This document shows positions 19,058 through 28,091 of a stretch of DNA of 64,000 nt, piece by piece. This DNA is from Acinetobacter boissieri. GTDB taxonomy: Bacteria > Pseudomonadota > Gammaproteobacteria > Pseudomonadales > Moraxellaceae. The notes under the pieces were generated by a model. That model had not been told where the DNA came from. It did no database searches and saw only the letters and a program-made list of their open reading frames with translations. The DNA lies in the NCBI RefSeq assembly GCF_900096955.1, contig NZ_FMYL01000010.1, positions 1-64,000 on the forward strand, written 5' to 3'. The position numbers and the translations under genes were made by a program. Numbering within the stretch: the stretch's first letter is position 1; each line of letters begins with the position of its first letter.

Positions 19058-19729
19058 ATGTCTAAGCCATATTTAATTGCTCCATCTATTTTATCAGCCG
19101 ATTTCGCTCGTTTAGGTGAAGATGTTGAAAAGGTGCTTGAGGCAGGTGCAGATGTGGTTCACTTTGACGTGATGGACAATCACTATGTACCTAACCTAAC
19201 TTTTGGTGCAGGTGTATGTAAAGCGTTAAAAAATTATGGCATCAAAGCCCCAATAGATGTGCATTTAATGGTGTCACCAGTAGATCGTATGATTGGTGAT
19301 TTCTTAGAAGCAGGTGCAGATATTATTACTTTTCATCCAGAAGCTAGTGATCATATCGACCGTTCATTACAACTGATTCAGTCGGGTGGGGCAAAAGCAG
19401 GTTTAGTGTTTAACCCTGCAACACCATTACACTATTTAGATTATGTGTTAGATCGAGTTGACCAAATTTTACTGATGAGTGTAAACCCCGGTTTTGGTGG
19501 TCAAAAATTTATTCCAATGACACTAGAAAAGCTTCGTCAAGCACGTCAAATTATTGATACCAGTGGACGTGACATTCGTTTAGAAGTGGATGGGGGAGTG
19601 AGCCCTGCAAATATTAAAGCGATTGCCGAGGCAGGTGCAGATATGTTTGTAGCAGGTTCAGCAATTTTTAATCAACCTGACTATAAAACTGTGATTGACC
19701 AAATGCGTGCAGAATTGGCACAAGTTTGA
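19058..19729 (+). CDS. rpe: Ribulose-phosphate 3-epimerase
   Basis: Interconverts ribulose 5-phosphate and xylulose 5-phosphate in the pentose phosphate pathway. The 223-residue TIM barrel shows all key segments: [16 protein letters not shown] at the start, [16 protein letters not shown] with metal ligands His and Asp, [20 protein letters not shown], and the C-terminal EVDGGV and AGSAIF phosphate-binding loops. The length is normal. It stands alone, with a large inverted repeat upstream and the copper locus downstream on the same strand. Confidence 0.97.
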   Translation: MSKPYLIAPSILSADFARLGEDVEKVLEAGADVVHFDVMDNHYVPNLTFGAGVCKALKNYGIKAPIDVHLMVSPVDRMIGDFLEAGADIITFHPEASDHIDRSLQLIQSGGAKAGLVFNPATPLHYLDYVLDRVDQILLMSVNPGFGGQKFIPMTLEKLRQARQIIDTSGRDIRLEVDGGVSPANIKAIAEAGADMFVAGSAIFNQPDYKTVIDQMRAELAQV

Positions 19730-19798
19730 TATTTTATCTAGTTGTTGTATTCTTTACTTAAACAGTAATACATTAAATATGTGAGTCATGTAAAAATC

Positions 19799-20215
19799 AT
19801 GAATGTAATGCGTCTACTGGCCGTAATGTTTCGCTTACTCATCGCAATTGCGGTGGGCTGTGCAACTGTGGCCAATGCATCTACATTTATGATGCATGAT
19901 AAAGCCATGTCTTCTACAGTCATGCAAGATGATTGTACTGAACATCATCATGGAACATCGACACATATGACGATGGATATGAATGATTGTGTTTCAGCTG
20001 AAAAAGTAAAGCATGTGAGTGTGATACCACATCAATCTGGGTGTTTAGATTGTCAGACATTGCATTGCCAAAATATAAGTTTTATTTCAGCGTTAGCACA
20101 TGATTTACAATTGACGCCTCCTGAAGTCGCTTTAGATAAAATCATATTAATTCCGTATAAATCACAAATCCATTCAGGTTATTGGACGCAAATTATTAGA
20201 CCACCGAAAAACTAA
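19799..20215 (+). CDS. Small secreted His/Met/Cys-rich protein of the copper locus
   Basis: About 138 residues with an N-terminal hydrophobic signal segment (FRLLIAIAVGCATVANA) followed by a mature part rich in His, Met and Cys. It has the motifs CTEHHHG, MTMDMND, and GCLDCQTLHCQ. These are likely metal ligands, and the gene lies 48 bases upstream of copA on the same strand, so a periplasmic copper-binding or sensing role is inferred. I do not recognise a named family with certainty. The start could be GTG 19781, ATG 19799 or ATG 19808; the ATG at 19799 gives a typical signal peptide. Confidence 0.72.
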   Translation: MNVMRLLAVMFRLLIAIAVGCATVANASTFMMHDKAMSSTVMQDDCTEHHHGTSTHMTMDMNDCVSAEKVKHVSVIPHQSGCLDCQTLHCQNISFISALAHDLQLTPPEVALDKIILIPYKSQIHSGYWTQIIRPPKN

Positions 20216-20263
20216 CGTTTATCTAGAAGATTTTTATTATTTAAAATAGATCAAGGTGAGCAA

Positions 20264-22093
20264 ATGTCTAATCAATGGATACGTTACAGTATTATGCTGT
20301 TATGTGTGTATGTCGCACAATTCACTCAAGCGCAAGTGCGAGAGTATCATCTCTCAATTTCTGAGAAAACCGTTCAGGTGACTGGTAAGCCGGTCAAGAA
20401 AATTTTAGTCAACGGACAACTTCCTGCGCCAACACTTACTTTTGAAGAAGGTGATGAGGCTGTCATTTATGTGCACAATACACTGAAAAATCAACCTACA
20501 TCATTGCATTGGCATGGGTTACTTTTGCCAAATATGATGGATGGTGTACCGGGCTTAGGTGGTTTTAAAGGGATTGCGCCACAAGGTGATTTTGTTTATC
20601 GCTTTAAAGTTCGCCAAACAGGAACCTATTGGTATCACGCACATAGTCAAGGCCAAGAACAAGATGGTGTATATGGTGCTTTTATTGTTTATCCAAAGTC
20701 AGGTCAAGTACAACCCGAAGCGGAAAAAGTACAACAAGACCATGTGATTCTATTGTCAGATTTTCATACCCAATCTAGCCAGCGAATTATGGCGAATTTA
20801 AAACAATCTGCAGATTATTACCAAAATCAAAGAGAAACTTTATTCGATGTGATTAAACAGGTCAAAGGCCAAGGACTTGCAAACACATGGCAAGATCGAA
20901 AGATGTGGGCTCAAATGCGAATGCTCAAAACAGATTTAAGTGATGTGACAGGTTATACCTTTTTAATGAATGGTTTTACACCAACACAGCCATGGAGTGA
21001 TTCATTTAAAATAGGTGAAAGAATTCGTTTACGGTTTATCAATGCCTCTGCAATGTCATTTTTTGATGTACGAATTCCAAATTTAAAACTGACTGTGGTG
21101 AGTGCTGATGGGCAGGCAGTGAAACCTGTTACTGTAGATGAGTTTAGATTTGGTGCAGGCGAAACGTATGATGTAATTGTCGAGCCAGTACAAGACCATT
21201 ATCAGATTCAGGCAGAATCAATAGATCGCAGTGGATTTGCATTGGGTGAACTCAAGCGTGAAGGTGCTCCTACTGTACAGTGGCAAATACCAGCTCATCG
21301 CCCACGTGCTTTACTGAATATGTCTGATATGGGAATGGATCACACAGATATGAATCACAGTATGCCGATGGACCACGCAGGTATGAATCACGATATGCCG
21401 ATGGACCATGCAGGTATGAATCACGATATGCCGATGGATCACACAGATATGAATCACGATATGCCCATGAACCCTGAAGATATGAAGCATGACATGCCAA
21501 ATATGTCTGCACACAATATGGAAGATATGGTCTCTGAACCAAAGCTTGAGGGTTGGGCAAATGCAGGTACACCGAAAGGTGCAAAAATGTTGCAATACTC
21601 AGATTTGCAAGCATTGACACCTCAAACAGACACACGCCCTGCAAGCCAAGAAATTGTTATGGTATTGGGTGGCAATATGGAGCGTTATATTTGGACCATT
21701 AATGGGAAAAAGTATTCACAAGCGACTCCGCTGAAAGTAAAGTATGGCGAGCGTGTGAAATTAACGTTTGTGAATGAAAGTATGATGGCGCATCCAATGC
21801 ATTTGCATGGCATGTTTGTGCAGTTAGATAATGGTCAGTCACCTAAAAATATGCCATCAAAGCATACTATTATTGTACCACCTGGTAAAACAGTGAGTGT
21901 ATTGCTCACAGCAGATGAGCTTGGCGATTGGGCCTTGCATTGTCATTTGTTGTATCACATGAATGCAGGCATGATGAATACACTCACAGTGGCTAAAGTT
22001 GATACGCATGTCGCAGATCATTCACATGCCAATACAAACAACGTCTCAGCACCTCAAACATCACAGCAAGGAGATGCTCATGTACATCACTAA
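20264..22093 (+). CDS. copA: Copper resistance multicopper oxidase CopA
   Basis: Periplasmic multicopper oxidase of the CopA/PcoA family (609 aa), thought to oxidise Cu(I) or bind copper. All copper-site motifs are present: HWHG (82-85), YWYHAHS (His125 and His127), HPMHLHG, and the C-terminal HCHLLYHMNAGM holding the type 1 site. A Met/His-rich linker of about five 11-residue repeats (residues 358-412) lies before the third cupredoxin domain. The N terminus is a plain hydrophobic Sec-like signal and lacks the twin arginine usual in the family. The copB start overlaps its last 14 bases. Confidence 0.95.
   Translation: MSNQWIRYSIMLLCVYVAQFTQAQVREYHLSISEKTVQVTGKPVKKILVNGQLPAPTLTFEEGDEAVIYVHNTLKNQPTSLHWHGLLLPNMMDGVPGLGGFKGIAPQGDFVYRFKVRQTGTYWYHAHSQGQEQDGVYGAFIVYPKSGQVQPEAEKVQQDHVILLSDFHTQSSQRIMANLKQSADYYQNQRETLFDVIKQVKGQGLANTWQDRKMWAQMRMLKTDLSDVTGYTFLMNGFTPTQPWSDSFKIGERIRLRFINASAMSFFDVRIPNLKLTVVSADGQAVKPVTVDEFRFGAGETYDVIVEPVQDHYQIQAESIDRSGFALGELKREGAPTVQWQIPAHRPRALLNMSDMGMDHTDMNHSMPMDHAGMNHDMPMDHAGMNHDMPMDHTDMNHDMPMNPEDMKHDMPNMSAHNMEDMVSEPKLEGWANAGTPKGAKMLQYSDLQALTPQTDTRPASQEIVMVLGGNMERYIWTINGKKYSQATPLKVKYGERVKLTFVNESMMAHPMHLHGMFVQLDNGQSPKNMPSKHTIIVPPGKTVSVLLTADELGDWALHCHLLYHMNAGMMNTLTVAKVDTHVADHSHANTNNVSAPQTSQQGDAHVHH
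21335..21499 (+). repeat. Five 33-bp tandem repeats coding for a Met/His-rich linker
   Basis: Units start at 21335, 21368, 21401, 21434 and 21467 (period 33). The first four code for versions of MDHxxMNHxMP, and the fifth is diverged. The array lies inside copA and encodes methionine and histidine clusters suited to copper binding. Such arrays change copy number easily, so the number of units may vary between strains. Confidence 0.9.
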
Positions 22094-22868
22094 ACTGGGT
22101 GTGTTTTTAGCAGTGACTTTGTATGGCACTACTGTTTTTGCATCGACACAACATAATATGATGGATATGAATGACTCAGCCATGAATCACGCAATGGTTG
22201 ATCGTGATGAAATGCATGACCATGGCAATGATATTTTTATGGCGGGATCTTTAGAAAATACATGGCTTTGGGCAGATGGTGGGCAAAATATATGGTCAAC
22301 TTCATTTGAAGGCTGGGTTGGTAATGATGAAAATAAGCTATTTTTATATGCAACACAGGAAAAAGAAACATCTGAGCGTAATACGTTTGATGTAACTGCA
22401 TTGTATAGCCGAAATATTGCTACGTTTTGGGATGCACAGGCAGGTCTACGATATCGTCAAGATGATAATCTACCACAACATCAAAAACGCCTAGATGCGG
22501 TGGTGGGAATACATGGTTTAGCGCCTTACTTTTTTGAGACCAATGCTTATCTGTATGTAGGACAGTATCGTTATAGCGCTGTACAGCTTGAGACCAGTCG
22601 TGACATTTTGCTTACGCAAAAACTCATTGCACAGCCATATTTAGACACAACGTGGGTCATGCAAGATCGCGCGAAATTTGGCAATAAAACGGGGCTTGCC
22701 AATGTGGAAAGCGGTTTAAAAGTAAGATATGAAATCAATAAAATAGTAATGCCTTTTATTGATGTGGCTTATCATTATAAAACTGCACCTAAACACATGG
22801 TAGAGATACATCAAGAACCATCAGACCATGCTGTGTATGCAGGTATTGGGCTTTTGCTGAAGTTTTAA
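22080..22868 (+). CDS. copB: Copper resistance outer membrane protein CopB
   Basis: A CopB/PcoB family protein of 262 residues, an outer-membrane beta-barrel that acts with CopA in copper tolerance. A signal peptide (LGVFLAVTLYGTTVFAS) is followed by a short Met/His-rich stretch (MMDMNDSAMNHAM) and then amphipathic strands such as WLWADGGQNIWSTSFEGWVG, ending in the aromatic LLLKF. ATG 22080 is chosen because AAGGAG lies six bases before it. The frame is open further upstream inside copA but without a ribosome site. The 14-base overlap with copA implies coupled translation. Confidence 0.93.
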   Translation: MYITKLGVFLAVTLYGTTVFASTQHNMMDMNDSAMNHAMVDRDEMHDHGNDIFMAGSLENTWLWADGGQNIWSTSFEGWVGNDENKLFLYATQEKETSERNTFDVTALYSRNIATFWDAQAGLRYRQDDNLPQHQKRLDAVVGIHGLAPYFFETNAYLYVGQYRYSAVQLETSRDILLTQKLIAQPYLDTTWVMQDRAKFGNKTGLANVESGLKVRYEINKIVMPFIDVAYHYKTAPKHMVEIHQEPSDHAVYAGIGLLLKF

Positions 22869-22874
22869 TATAAT

Positions 22875-22909
22875 AGGCAAGTATGAATTTATACTTGCCT
22901 TCTTTTTTT
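22875..22909 (+). terminator. Intrinsic terminator of the copper locus
   Basis: AGGCAAGTAT (22875-22884), loop GAATTT, ATACTTGCCT (22891-22900) form a perfect 10-bp stem followed by TCTTTTTTT. It lies six bases after the copB stop. Confidence 0.9.
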
Positions 22910-22920
22910 AGGAACATCTT

Positions 22921-23412
22921 ATGCAAGTGCCTGAGTTATTTGAAATGAAAGTTTCTAGTCCAGTTGGGAATTTGCGTTTGATTGCTGATGATGAGGCTTT
23001 GGTTGCAATTTGTTGGTATGACGATTGCAAAACACCATATGCTTTACACGTGTATAACCATAGTGATCAACACAACATTTTAGTACAGGCAAAAGATGAG
23101 CTCGCGCAATATTTTAATCATGAGCGACAGTCTTTTGATGTGCCGACCAAATTTTTATTTGGCACAGATTTTCAAAAACAAGTCTGGCGAGCATTGTGTG
23201 GTATTGCACTCGGTCAAACAACATCTTACGGGGCTTTAGCCACTGATATTGATCGTCCTAAAGCAGTCCGAGCAGTCGCTACAGCAATTGCACATAATCC
23301 ATTGTCAATTATTGTACCGTGTCATCGGGTGGTGGGTAAGCAAGGTGACTTGAGAGGATTTGCGGGCGGTCTGAAAAACAAACAATATTTACTAGATTTA
23401 GAGCAGGTATGA
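22921..23412 (+). CDS. ogt: Methylated-DNA--protein-cysteine methyltransferase
   Basis: Suicidal DNA repair protein (163 aa) that moves methyl groups from O6-methylguanine to its own cysteine. The acceptor motif PCHRVVG is at about residues 139-145. Upstream lie FQKQVWRAL, TTSYGALA and the DNA-binding RAVATAIAHNPLSIIV, the normal C-terminal domain; the N-terminal domain is short. There is no AraC-type Ada domain, so this is the Ogt-like single-function enzyme. The start at 22921 follows AGGAACATCTT and sits just after the copB terminator. Confidence 0.94.
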   Translation: MQVPELFEMKVSSPVGNLRLIADDEALVAICWYDDCKTPYALHVYNHSDQHNILVQAKDELAQYFNHERQSFDVPTKFLFGTDFQKQVWRALCGIALGQTTSYGALATDIDRPKAVRAVATAIAHNPLSIIVPCHRVVGKQGDLRGFAGGLKNKQYLLDLEQV

Positions 23413-23583
23413 TGTATATACTCAACACATCATCACGTACATATTATAGATATAGGAAGACCAATGTAGTTCAGAATGCCTTATAAACAGCATCCATTTA
23501 AAGCTGTTCCTAATCTGTTACAATAGGGGCATTCGTCCTATATATTTTTCTGAACGCTGCAAGTTTGCAGTAGGTAATGATTG

Positions 23584-25176
23584 ATGAGTCTTGCACAAGA
23601 ATTAGCAACTGAAGTTGCCAAGCGTCGCACATTTGCGATTATTTCTCACCCCGATGCGGGTAAAACCACCATGACAGAAAAACTACTGTTATGGGGGAAA
23701 GCAATTCAAGTGGCAGGTATGGTAAAAAGCCGTAAATCTGACCGCTCTGCAACTTCTGATTGGATGGAAATGGAAAAAGAACGTGGTATTTCCATTACAA
23801 CGTCAGTGATGCAGTTTCCATATAAACAACATGTGATTAATTTACTAGATACACCGGGTCATGAAGACTTTTCTGAAGATACCTACCGCACATTGACCGC
23901 AGTAGACTCGGCACTGATGGTGATTGATGGTGCAAAAGGGGTTGAAGATCGGACCATTAAACTCATGGACGTATGTCGTATGCGTGATACGCCGATTGTC
24001 TCGTTTGTGAATAAAATGGACCGAGAAATTCGAGAGCCTTTAGAATTACTGGATGAAATTGAAAATGTCCTGAAAATTCGTTGTGTACCGATTACATGGC
24101 CACTCGGTATGGGGCGTGATTTTGCAGGTGTATACCATATTGCTGAAAACAAAACGTATGTATATAAAGCAGGTTTCGGCTCAAAGATTACAGATATTGA
24201 AGTCCGTGATGGCTATGACTACCCAGATATTCGTGAAAAAATTGGTGACATGTCTTTCAAAGCCTTTGAAGAGTCTTTAGAGCTTGTACAAATGGCTGCA
24301 GATACATTAGATCACGACCTATTTTTACAAGGCAAACAAACTCCTGTACTTTTTGGTACAGCTTTGGGTAACTTTGGTGTAGACCATATTTTAGATGCTT
24401 TTATTCATTGGGCACCTAGACCTAAAGCACATCCAACTCAAGAAAGATCGGTCGAAGCCACAGAAACAGGATTTTCTGGTTTTGTATTTAAAATTCAAGC
24501 CAACATGGACCCTAAACACCGTGACCGTATTGCCTTTATGCGTATTTGTTCAGGCAAATATGAAAAAGGCTTAAAAATGAATCATGTCCGTTTAGGTAAA
24601 GATATTCGTATTTCTGATGCTTTGACGTTTCTTGCCGGTGAGCGAGAGCATTTAGAAGAAGCGTGGCCGGGCGATATTATTGGTTTACATAACCACGGTA
24701 CAATTCAAATTGGTGACACTTTTACCGACAATGAGTCTTTACATTTTACGGGCATACCGCACTTTGCGCCTGAAATGTTTCGCCGTGTGCGATTGAAAGA
24801 CCCGTTAAAGTCAAAACAGCTACAAAAAGGTTTGAAAGAGCTCTCTGAAGAGGGTGCAACACAAGTCTTTATGCCACAAATTAACAATGATTTGATTGTT
24901 GGTGCAGTTGGCGTATTGCAGTTTGATGTGGTGGCTTACCGCCTCAAAGAAGAATACAAAGTGGATTGTGTGTACGAGCCTGTGAATGTAAATACAGTAC
25001 GTTGGGTTCATTGTGACGATGAAAAAATGCTGAATGAATTTAAAAAGAAAGCATATGACCAATTGTCTATAGATGGTGGTGGCCATTTAACATATTTGGC
25101 ACCAAGCCGTGTGAACTTGCAAATTATGCAAGAGCGTTGGCCAGATGTTGAATTTAGAAATACCAGAGAGCACTAA
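23584..25176 (+). CDS. prfC: Peptide chain release factor 3
   Basis: Translational GTPase (530 aa) that removes RF1/RF2 from the ribosome after peptide release. The G domain has [16 protein letters not shown] (P loop, residues about 20-35), the switch I region with [39 protein letters not shown] (G3), and NKMDRE (G4). ATG 23584 follows an in-frame TTG at 23581; the ATG gives the usual start [18 protein letters not shown]3-specific features such as [22 protein letters not shown] residues near 440 separate it from EF-G. A strong terminator follows. Confidence 0.97.
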   Translation: MSLAQELATEVAKRRTFAIISHPDAGKTTMTEKLLLWGKAIQVAGMVKSRKSDRSATSDWMEMEKERGISITTSVMQFPYKQHVINLLDTPGHEDFSEDTYRTLTAVDSALMVIDGAKGVEDRTIKLMDVCRMRDTPIVSFVNKMDREIREPLELLDEIENVLKIRCVPITWPLGMGRDFAGVYHIAENKTYVYKAGFGSKITDIEVRDGYDYPDIREKIGDMSFKAFEESLELVQMAADTLDHDLFLQGKQTPVLFGTALGNFGVDHILDAFIHWAPRPKAHPTQERSVEATETGFSGFVFKIQANMDPKHRDRIAFMRICSGKYEKGLKMNHVRLGKDIRISDALTFLAGEREHLEEAWPGDIIGLHNHGTIQIGDTFTDNESLHFTGIPHFAPEMFRRVRLKDPLKSKQLQKGLKELSEEGATQVFMPQINNDLIVGAVGVLQFDVVAYRLKEEYKVDCVYEPVNVNTVRWVHCDDEKMLNEFKKKAYDQLSIDGGGHLTYLAPSRVNLQIMQERWPDVEFRNTREH

Positions 25177-25186
25177 GTTTTAGATA

Positions 25187-25218
25187 AAAAAACAGCTTCT
25201 GAATAGAAGCTGTTTTTT
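25187..25218 (+). terminator. Intrinsic terminator of prfC
   Basis: A perfect 14-bp stem, AAAAAACAGCTTCT (25187-25200) and AGAAGCTGTTTTTT (25205-25218), with loop GAAT. The six T at the 3' side make it a clear rho-independent terminator; read on the minus strand it also has a T run. Confidence 0.92.
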
Positions 25219-25353
25219 ATTGAAATAGTGATGGGTTATTTAAGGGTATATCTATGGTCGCATACATTTACATAGATTGACTTGCATCTTAAATAGATTG
25301 TCTTTAGCTTTATAAACTTATATACCATAGCCGTGTATGTATTGAGAAAATTG

Positions 25354-26238
25354 ATGATGTACAACACACAAAAAAATAACAAGCTCTATGCAATAATATT
25401 CTGTTGTTTACTCACTGCATGTCAAAAACCACCTGTTGTTGTAGATGACAATAGCAGTAAAGACACAGTGGTAAAAAGCAAACCGCAACAGCCTGAATTT
25501 AATGCGGAAATTACGCCAATAGCACTTCAACAAAGTAGCTGTGATAACCGCCGTTGTGCTGAGTTTTCAATTGCTCATTTGATCAGTAATCAAAAATTTA
25601 TTGATCAAACACTTGAACAAGCCACACTTGATCTTTTAAAACAAAAATTAGATTTGCGCTTTGTAGATGAAACAACGGCAAATGATTTGAGTACACCAAA
25701 CCAAGGTAATAGCCTTAGTTTTAATGAGCAAGTACAACGTTGTGCAGATGCATTTTTTCAGCTAGATCAAGCCTTTAATCAGGTGAATAGCAATATGCAT
25801 GCATCATTTGTGATACAAGTTGAACGACAATCACACGTTGGAAATTTAGTCACCATTGTGCTTAAAGCGCATGATTTTTTAGGGGGTGCTCATGCTTCCA
25901 ACGGTGAATATTACTTTATATTTGACCTTGCAAAGAAACAGCAACTGACTTTAGAAAGTATATTGTTACCAAATCAAAAAAATGCTTTAAAAGCATTACT
26001 CTATACCCAGTTTAAAGACTGGGTTTTGGCTGAAAAACTTGCCGATCAAGTAGAGAATTATGAGCAAGCATGGCCATTTAAAGTTAGTCATAACTTTTAC
26101 TTCAATGAGAAAGGTTTAGTTTTACAGTACAATGAGTATGATATTGCGCCGTATGCTATGGGGGCACCAAGTTTTATCATTCCTTATGCTCAGCTTGAAG
26201 GTATTTTACAGCCTCAATTTTTGCCGACGCAACATTAA
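25354..26238 (+). CDS. DUF3298-type lipoprotein
   Basis: A roughly 294-residue envelope lipoprotein. The N terminus has a short hydrophobic segment ending in the lipobox LTAC, after which the mature chain begins with cysteine followed by a charged linker. The body resembles RsiV/DUF3298 proteins: a mid-region like FVIQVERQSHVGNLVTIVLKAHDF, then GGAHASNGEYYFIFDL (the GGAH motif) and a C-terminal FYFNEKGLVLQYNEYDIAPYAMG. The cellular role is unknown in this group. ATG 25354 or 25357 is likelier than GTG 25333. The next gene starts seven bases after the stop. Confidence 0.8.
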   Translation: MMYNTQKNNKLYAIIFCCLLTACQKPPVVVDDNSSKDTVVKSKPQQPEFNAEITPIALQQSSCDNRRCAEFSIAHLISNQKFIDQTLEQATLDLLKQKLDLRFVDETTANDLSTPNQGNSLSFNEQVQRCADAFFQLDQAFNQVNSNMHASFVIQVERQSHVGNLVTIVLKAHDFLGGAHASNGEYYFIFDLAKKQQLTLESILLPNQKNALKALLYTQFKDWVLAEKLADQVENYEQAWPFKVSHNFYFNEKGLVLQYNEYDIAPYAMGAPSFIIPYAQLEGILQPQFLPTQH

Positions 26239-26245
26239 TTAATAT

Positions 26246-27067
26246 ATGAAATTATTTGATACCCATACTCATTTTGATGTATCAGATTTTGATACAGACC
26301 GAGAAGCGTTAGCACGTGATGCTAAACAGCGTGGTGTTGAAGCATTGGTACTGATTGGTATTACACGGCAACGCTTTGATATTTTATGGCAGACGCATCA
26401 GTGGTTATTGGCACGCTCTGATATTTTTCCAAAAAGTTATTTTGCACCCGGCCTCCATCCTTTTTATATTGAGCAACATCAAAAAGATGACTTGCAGACT
26501 TTAGAAGATTACTTAGCGCAAAAAGAATGTGTGGCGATTGGTGAAATTGGTTTAGATACATTTTTAAAACAGCATCGCGAACCCAATGTGTATGATCAAC
26601 AAAAATATTTCTTTAATGCACAGCTTGCGCTTGCGACACAATACAATAAACCTGTGCTATTACACATTCGTAAAGCACATGCCGAGGTATTGAAAATAAT
26701 AAAAATGCAACGTTTTACCAATGGCGGAATCGCACATGCTTTTAGCGGTGGAGTAGAAGAGGCAAAGGCTTTTATTAAACTGGGATTTAAGCTTGGCATA
26801 ACAGGGCAAATTACCAACTTAAACGCGAAGAAACTACACCGTACAGTACATGCAGTCGGTTTGGAGCATTTAGTCATAGAAACCGATTGTCCTGATATGA
26901 CCCCTCTTTGTTGCCAACAATCAAATACATCGCATACCAGAAACGTCCCTGCCAATTTAACGTATGTATGCCAAAGTTTGGCAGAGACATTAAATCTTGA
27001 TTTAGATACAGTCACGCATCAGCTTTGGCAAAATACGATGAGTGCGTTAAAGGTTTCAGATGCTTAA
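26246..27067 (+). CDS. TatD family metal-dependent hydrolase
   Basis: A 273-residue TIM-barrel hydrolase of the TatD type, whose members are metal-dependent DNases or esterases. All metal-ligand motifs are visible: DTHTHFD near residue 5, GEIGLDTF near residue 95, HIRKAH near 136, AHAFSGG near 163, and ETDCPDMTP near 211. It is not TatD of the tat operon, since tatABC lies elsewhere in the window. It is probably cotranscribed with the upstream lipoprotein gene (seven-base gap). Confidence 0.9.
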   Translation: MKLFDTHTHFDVSDFDTDREALARDAKQRGVEALVLIGITRQRFDILWQTHQWLLARSDIFPKSYFAPGLHPFYIEQHQKDDLQTLEDYLAQKECVAIGEIGLDTFLKQHREPNVYDQQKYFFNAQLALATQYNKPVLLHIRKAHAEVLKIIKMQRFTNGGIAHAFSGGVEEAKAFIKLGFKLGITGQITNLNAKKLHRTVHAVGLEHLVIETDCPDMTPLCCQQSNTSHTRNVPANLTYVCQSLAETLNLDLDTVTHQLWQNTMSALKVSDA

Positions 27068-27113
27068 CGTAATACGCTGACAGTCACTGATGTTACGAAT
27101 ACAACATAAACAC

Positions 27114-27185
27114 GCTTTTGAGGGATTTACTGCTTAATTTTAGATGTAAGCTTTTGAGGGATTTACTGCTTAATTTTAGATGTAA
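27114..27185. repeat. Perfect tandem duplication of 36 bp
   Basis: Bases 27114-27149 are repeated exactly at 27150-27185, in the gap between the TatD-type gene and tcdA. The unit begins GCTTTTGAGGGATTT. Both copies have stop codons in every frame I checked. Perfect identity suggests a recent duplication. Confidence 0.95.
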
Positions 27186-27320
27186 AAGGTAAAAACGAAT
27201 TCTATTTGCAATTCGATGTATAGACAGCATCGTTTTATACATCAGTTCAGTTGATACAGACGAAAAAAATAAAACAGGCTAAACTATGTCGCATAAATGA
27301 ATACATAGTTGAATAGGTAT

Positions 27321-28091
27321 ATGACTGATATAGCCCAAGATGATGAATACGAACGCCGTTTTGCGGGTGTGTCTAAAGTTTATACAGAACGCTCTTTTTC
27401 AAAATATCAACATAGCCATGTTGTGGTGATTGGAATTGGTGGCGTAGGAAGTTGGGCAGTTGAGGCTTTAGCACGTACAGGTATTGGACATCTGACATTG
27501 GTCGATATGGATGTTTTGGCTGCATCAAATATTAATCGCCAACTTCCTGCCTTGTCTTCAACGCTAGGGCTTGAAAAAATTGAAGTGATGGCGCAGCGTT
27601 GCCGTGAAATTAATCCCCGCATTCAGTTAACACTAATTGATGATTATTTAAATGCAGATAACATCAAAACACTTTTGGCAGATCGCCCCGATGTGATTTT
27701 AGATTGCATTGATGATGTAAAAGCTAAACTGGCCTTAATGCTACATTGTCGTTTTAATAAATTGCCTTTGGTGGTGTCTGGTGGCGCAGGTGGGAAAAAA
27801 GATCCTTTAAAAATACGCGTGGCTGATTTATCTAAAACAGAGCAAGATCCTATGCTGGCTAAATTACGCAGTCAATTGCGTGGTATGGGTATATGTAAAA
27901 AACCAAAAGAAAAATTTGGCATTACCTGTGTGTATTCAGCAGATTTACCAGTGTCTTCAGCAGACACATGTACTACAGCAGGTTTACGCTGTGGCGGTTA
28001 TGGGTCTGCTGTAGTGGTGACATCAACGTTTGCAATGATTGCCGTGGCTGAAGTTTTAAAGAAACTAGATGCAAAAGTGGCTTCACTTTAA
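27321..28091 (+). CDS. tcdA: tRNA threonylcarbamoyladenosine dehydratase
   Basis: E1-like (ThiF/MoeB) ATP-dependent enzyme of the CsdL/TcdA type that cyclises t6A37 in tRNA to ct6A. The 256-residue protein has the nucleotide loop VVIGIGGVGSWAVEALARTGIG near residues 35-55, the DMDVLAASNINRQL segment, DCIDDVKAKLALM, and a C-terminal RCGGYGSAVVVTSTFAM region. ATG 27321 gives MTDIAQDDEYERRFAGV, the common N terminus; an in-frame TTG at 27309 is less likely. It overlaps the convergent HIT gene by four bases. Confidence 0.93.
   Translation: MTDIAQDDEYERRFAGVSKVYTERSFSKYQHSHVVVIGIGGVGSWAVEALARTGIGHLTLVDMDVLAASNINRQLPALSSTLGLEKIEVMAQRCREINPRIQLTLIDDYLNADNIKTLLADRPDVILDCIDDVKAKLALMLHCRFNKLPLVVSGGAGGKKDPLKIRVADLSKTEQDPMLAKLRSQLRGMGICKKPKEKFGITCVYSADLPVSSADTCTTAGLRCGGYGSAVVVTSTFAMIAVAEVLKKLDAKVASL

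Noticed and set aside
21335..21499. CRISPR-like array
   Set aside because: The 33-bp units are contiguous with no spacers and keep the copA reading frame; they encode a protein linker.
21270..21644. Repetitive minus-strand frame with repeated YRDSYL units
   Set aside because: The repeats are the reverse of the copA Met/His coding array, so the frame has no independent support.
26596..27015. 139-codon minus-strand frame inside the TatD-type gene
   Set aside because: Antisense shadow of a conserved hydrolase gene, with no supporting signal.
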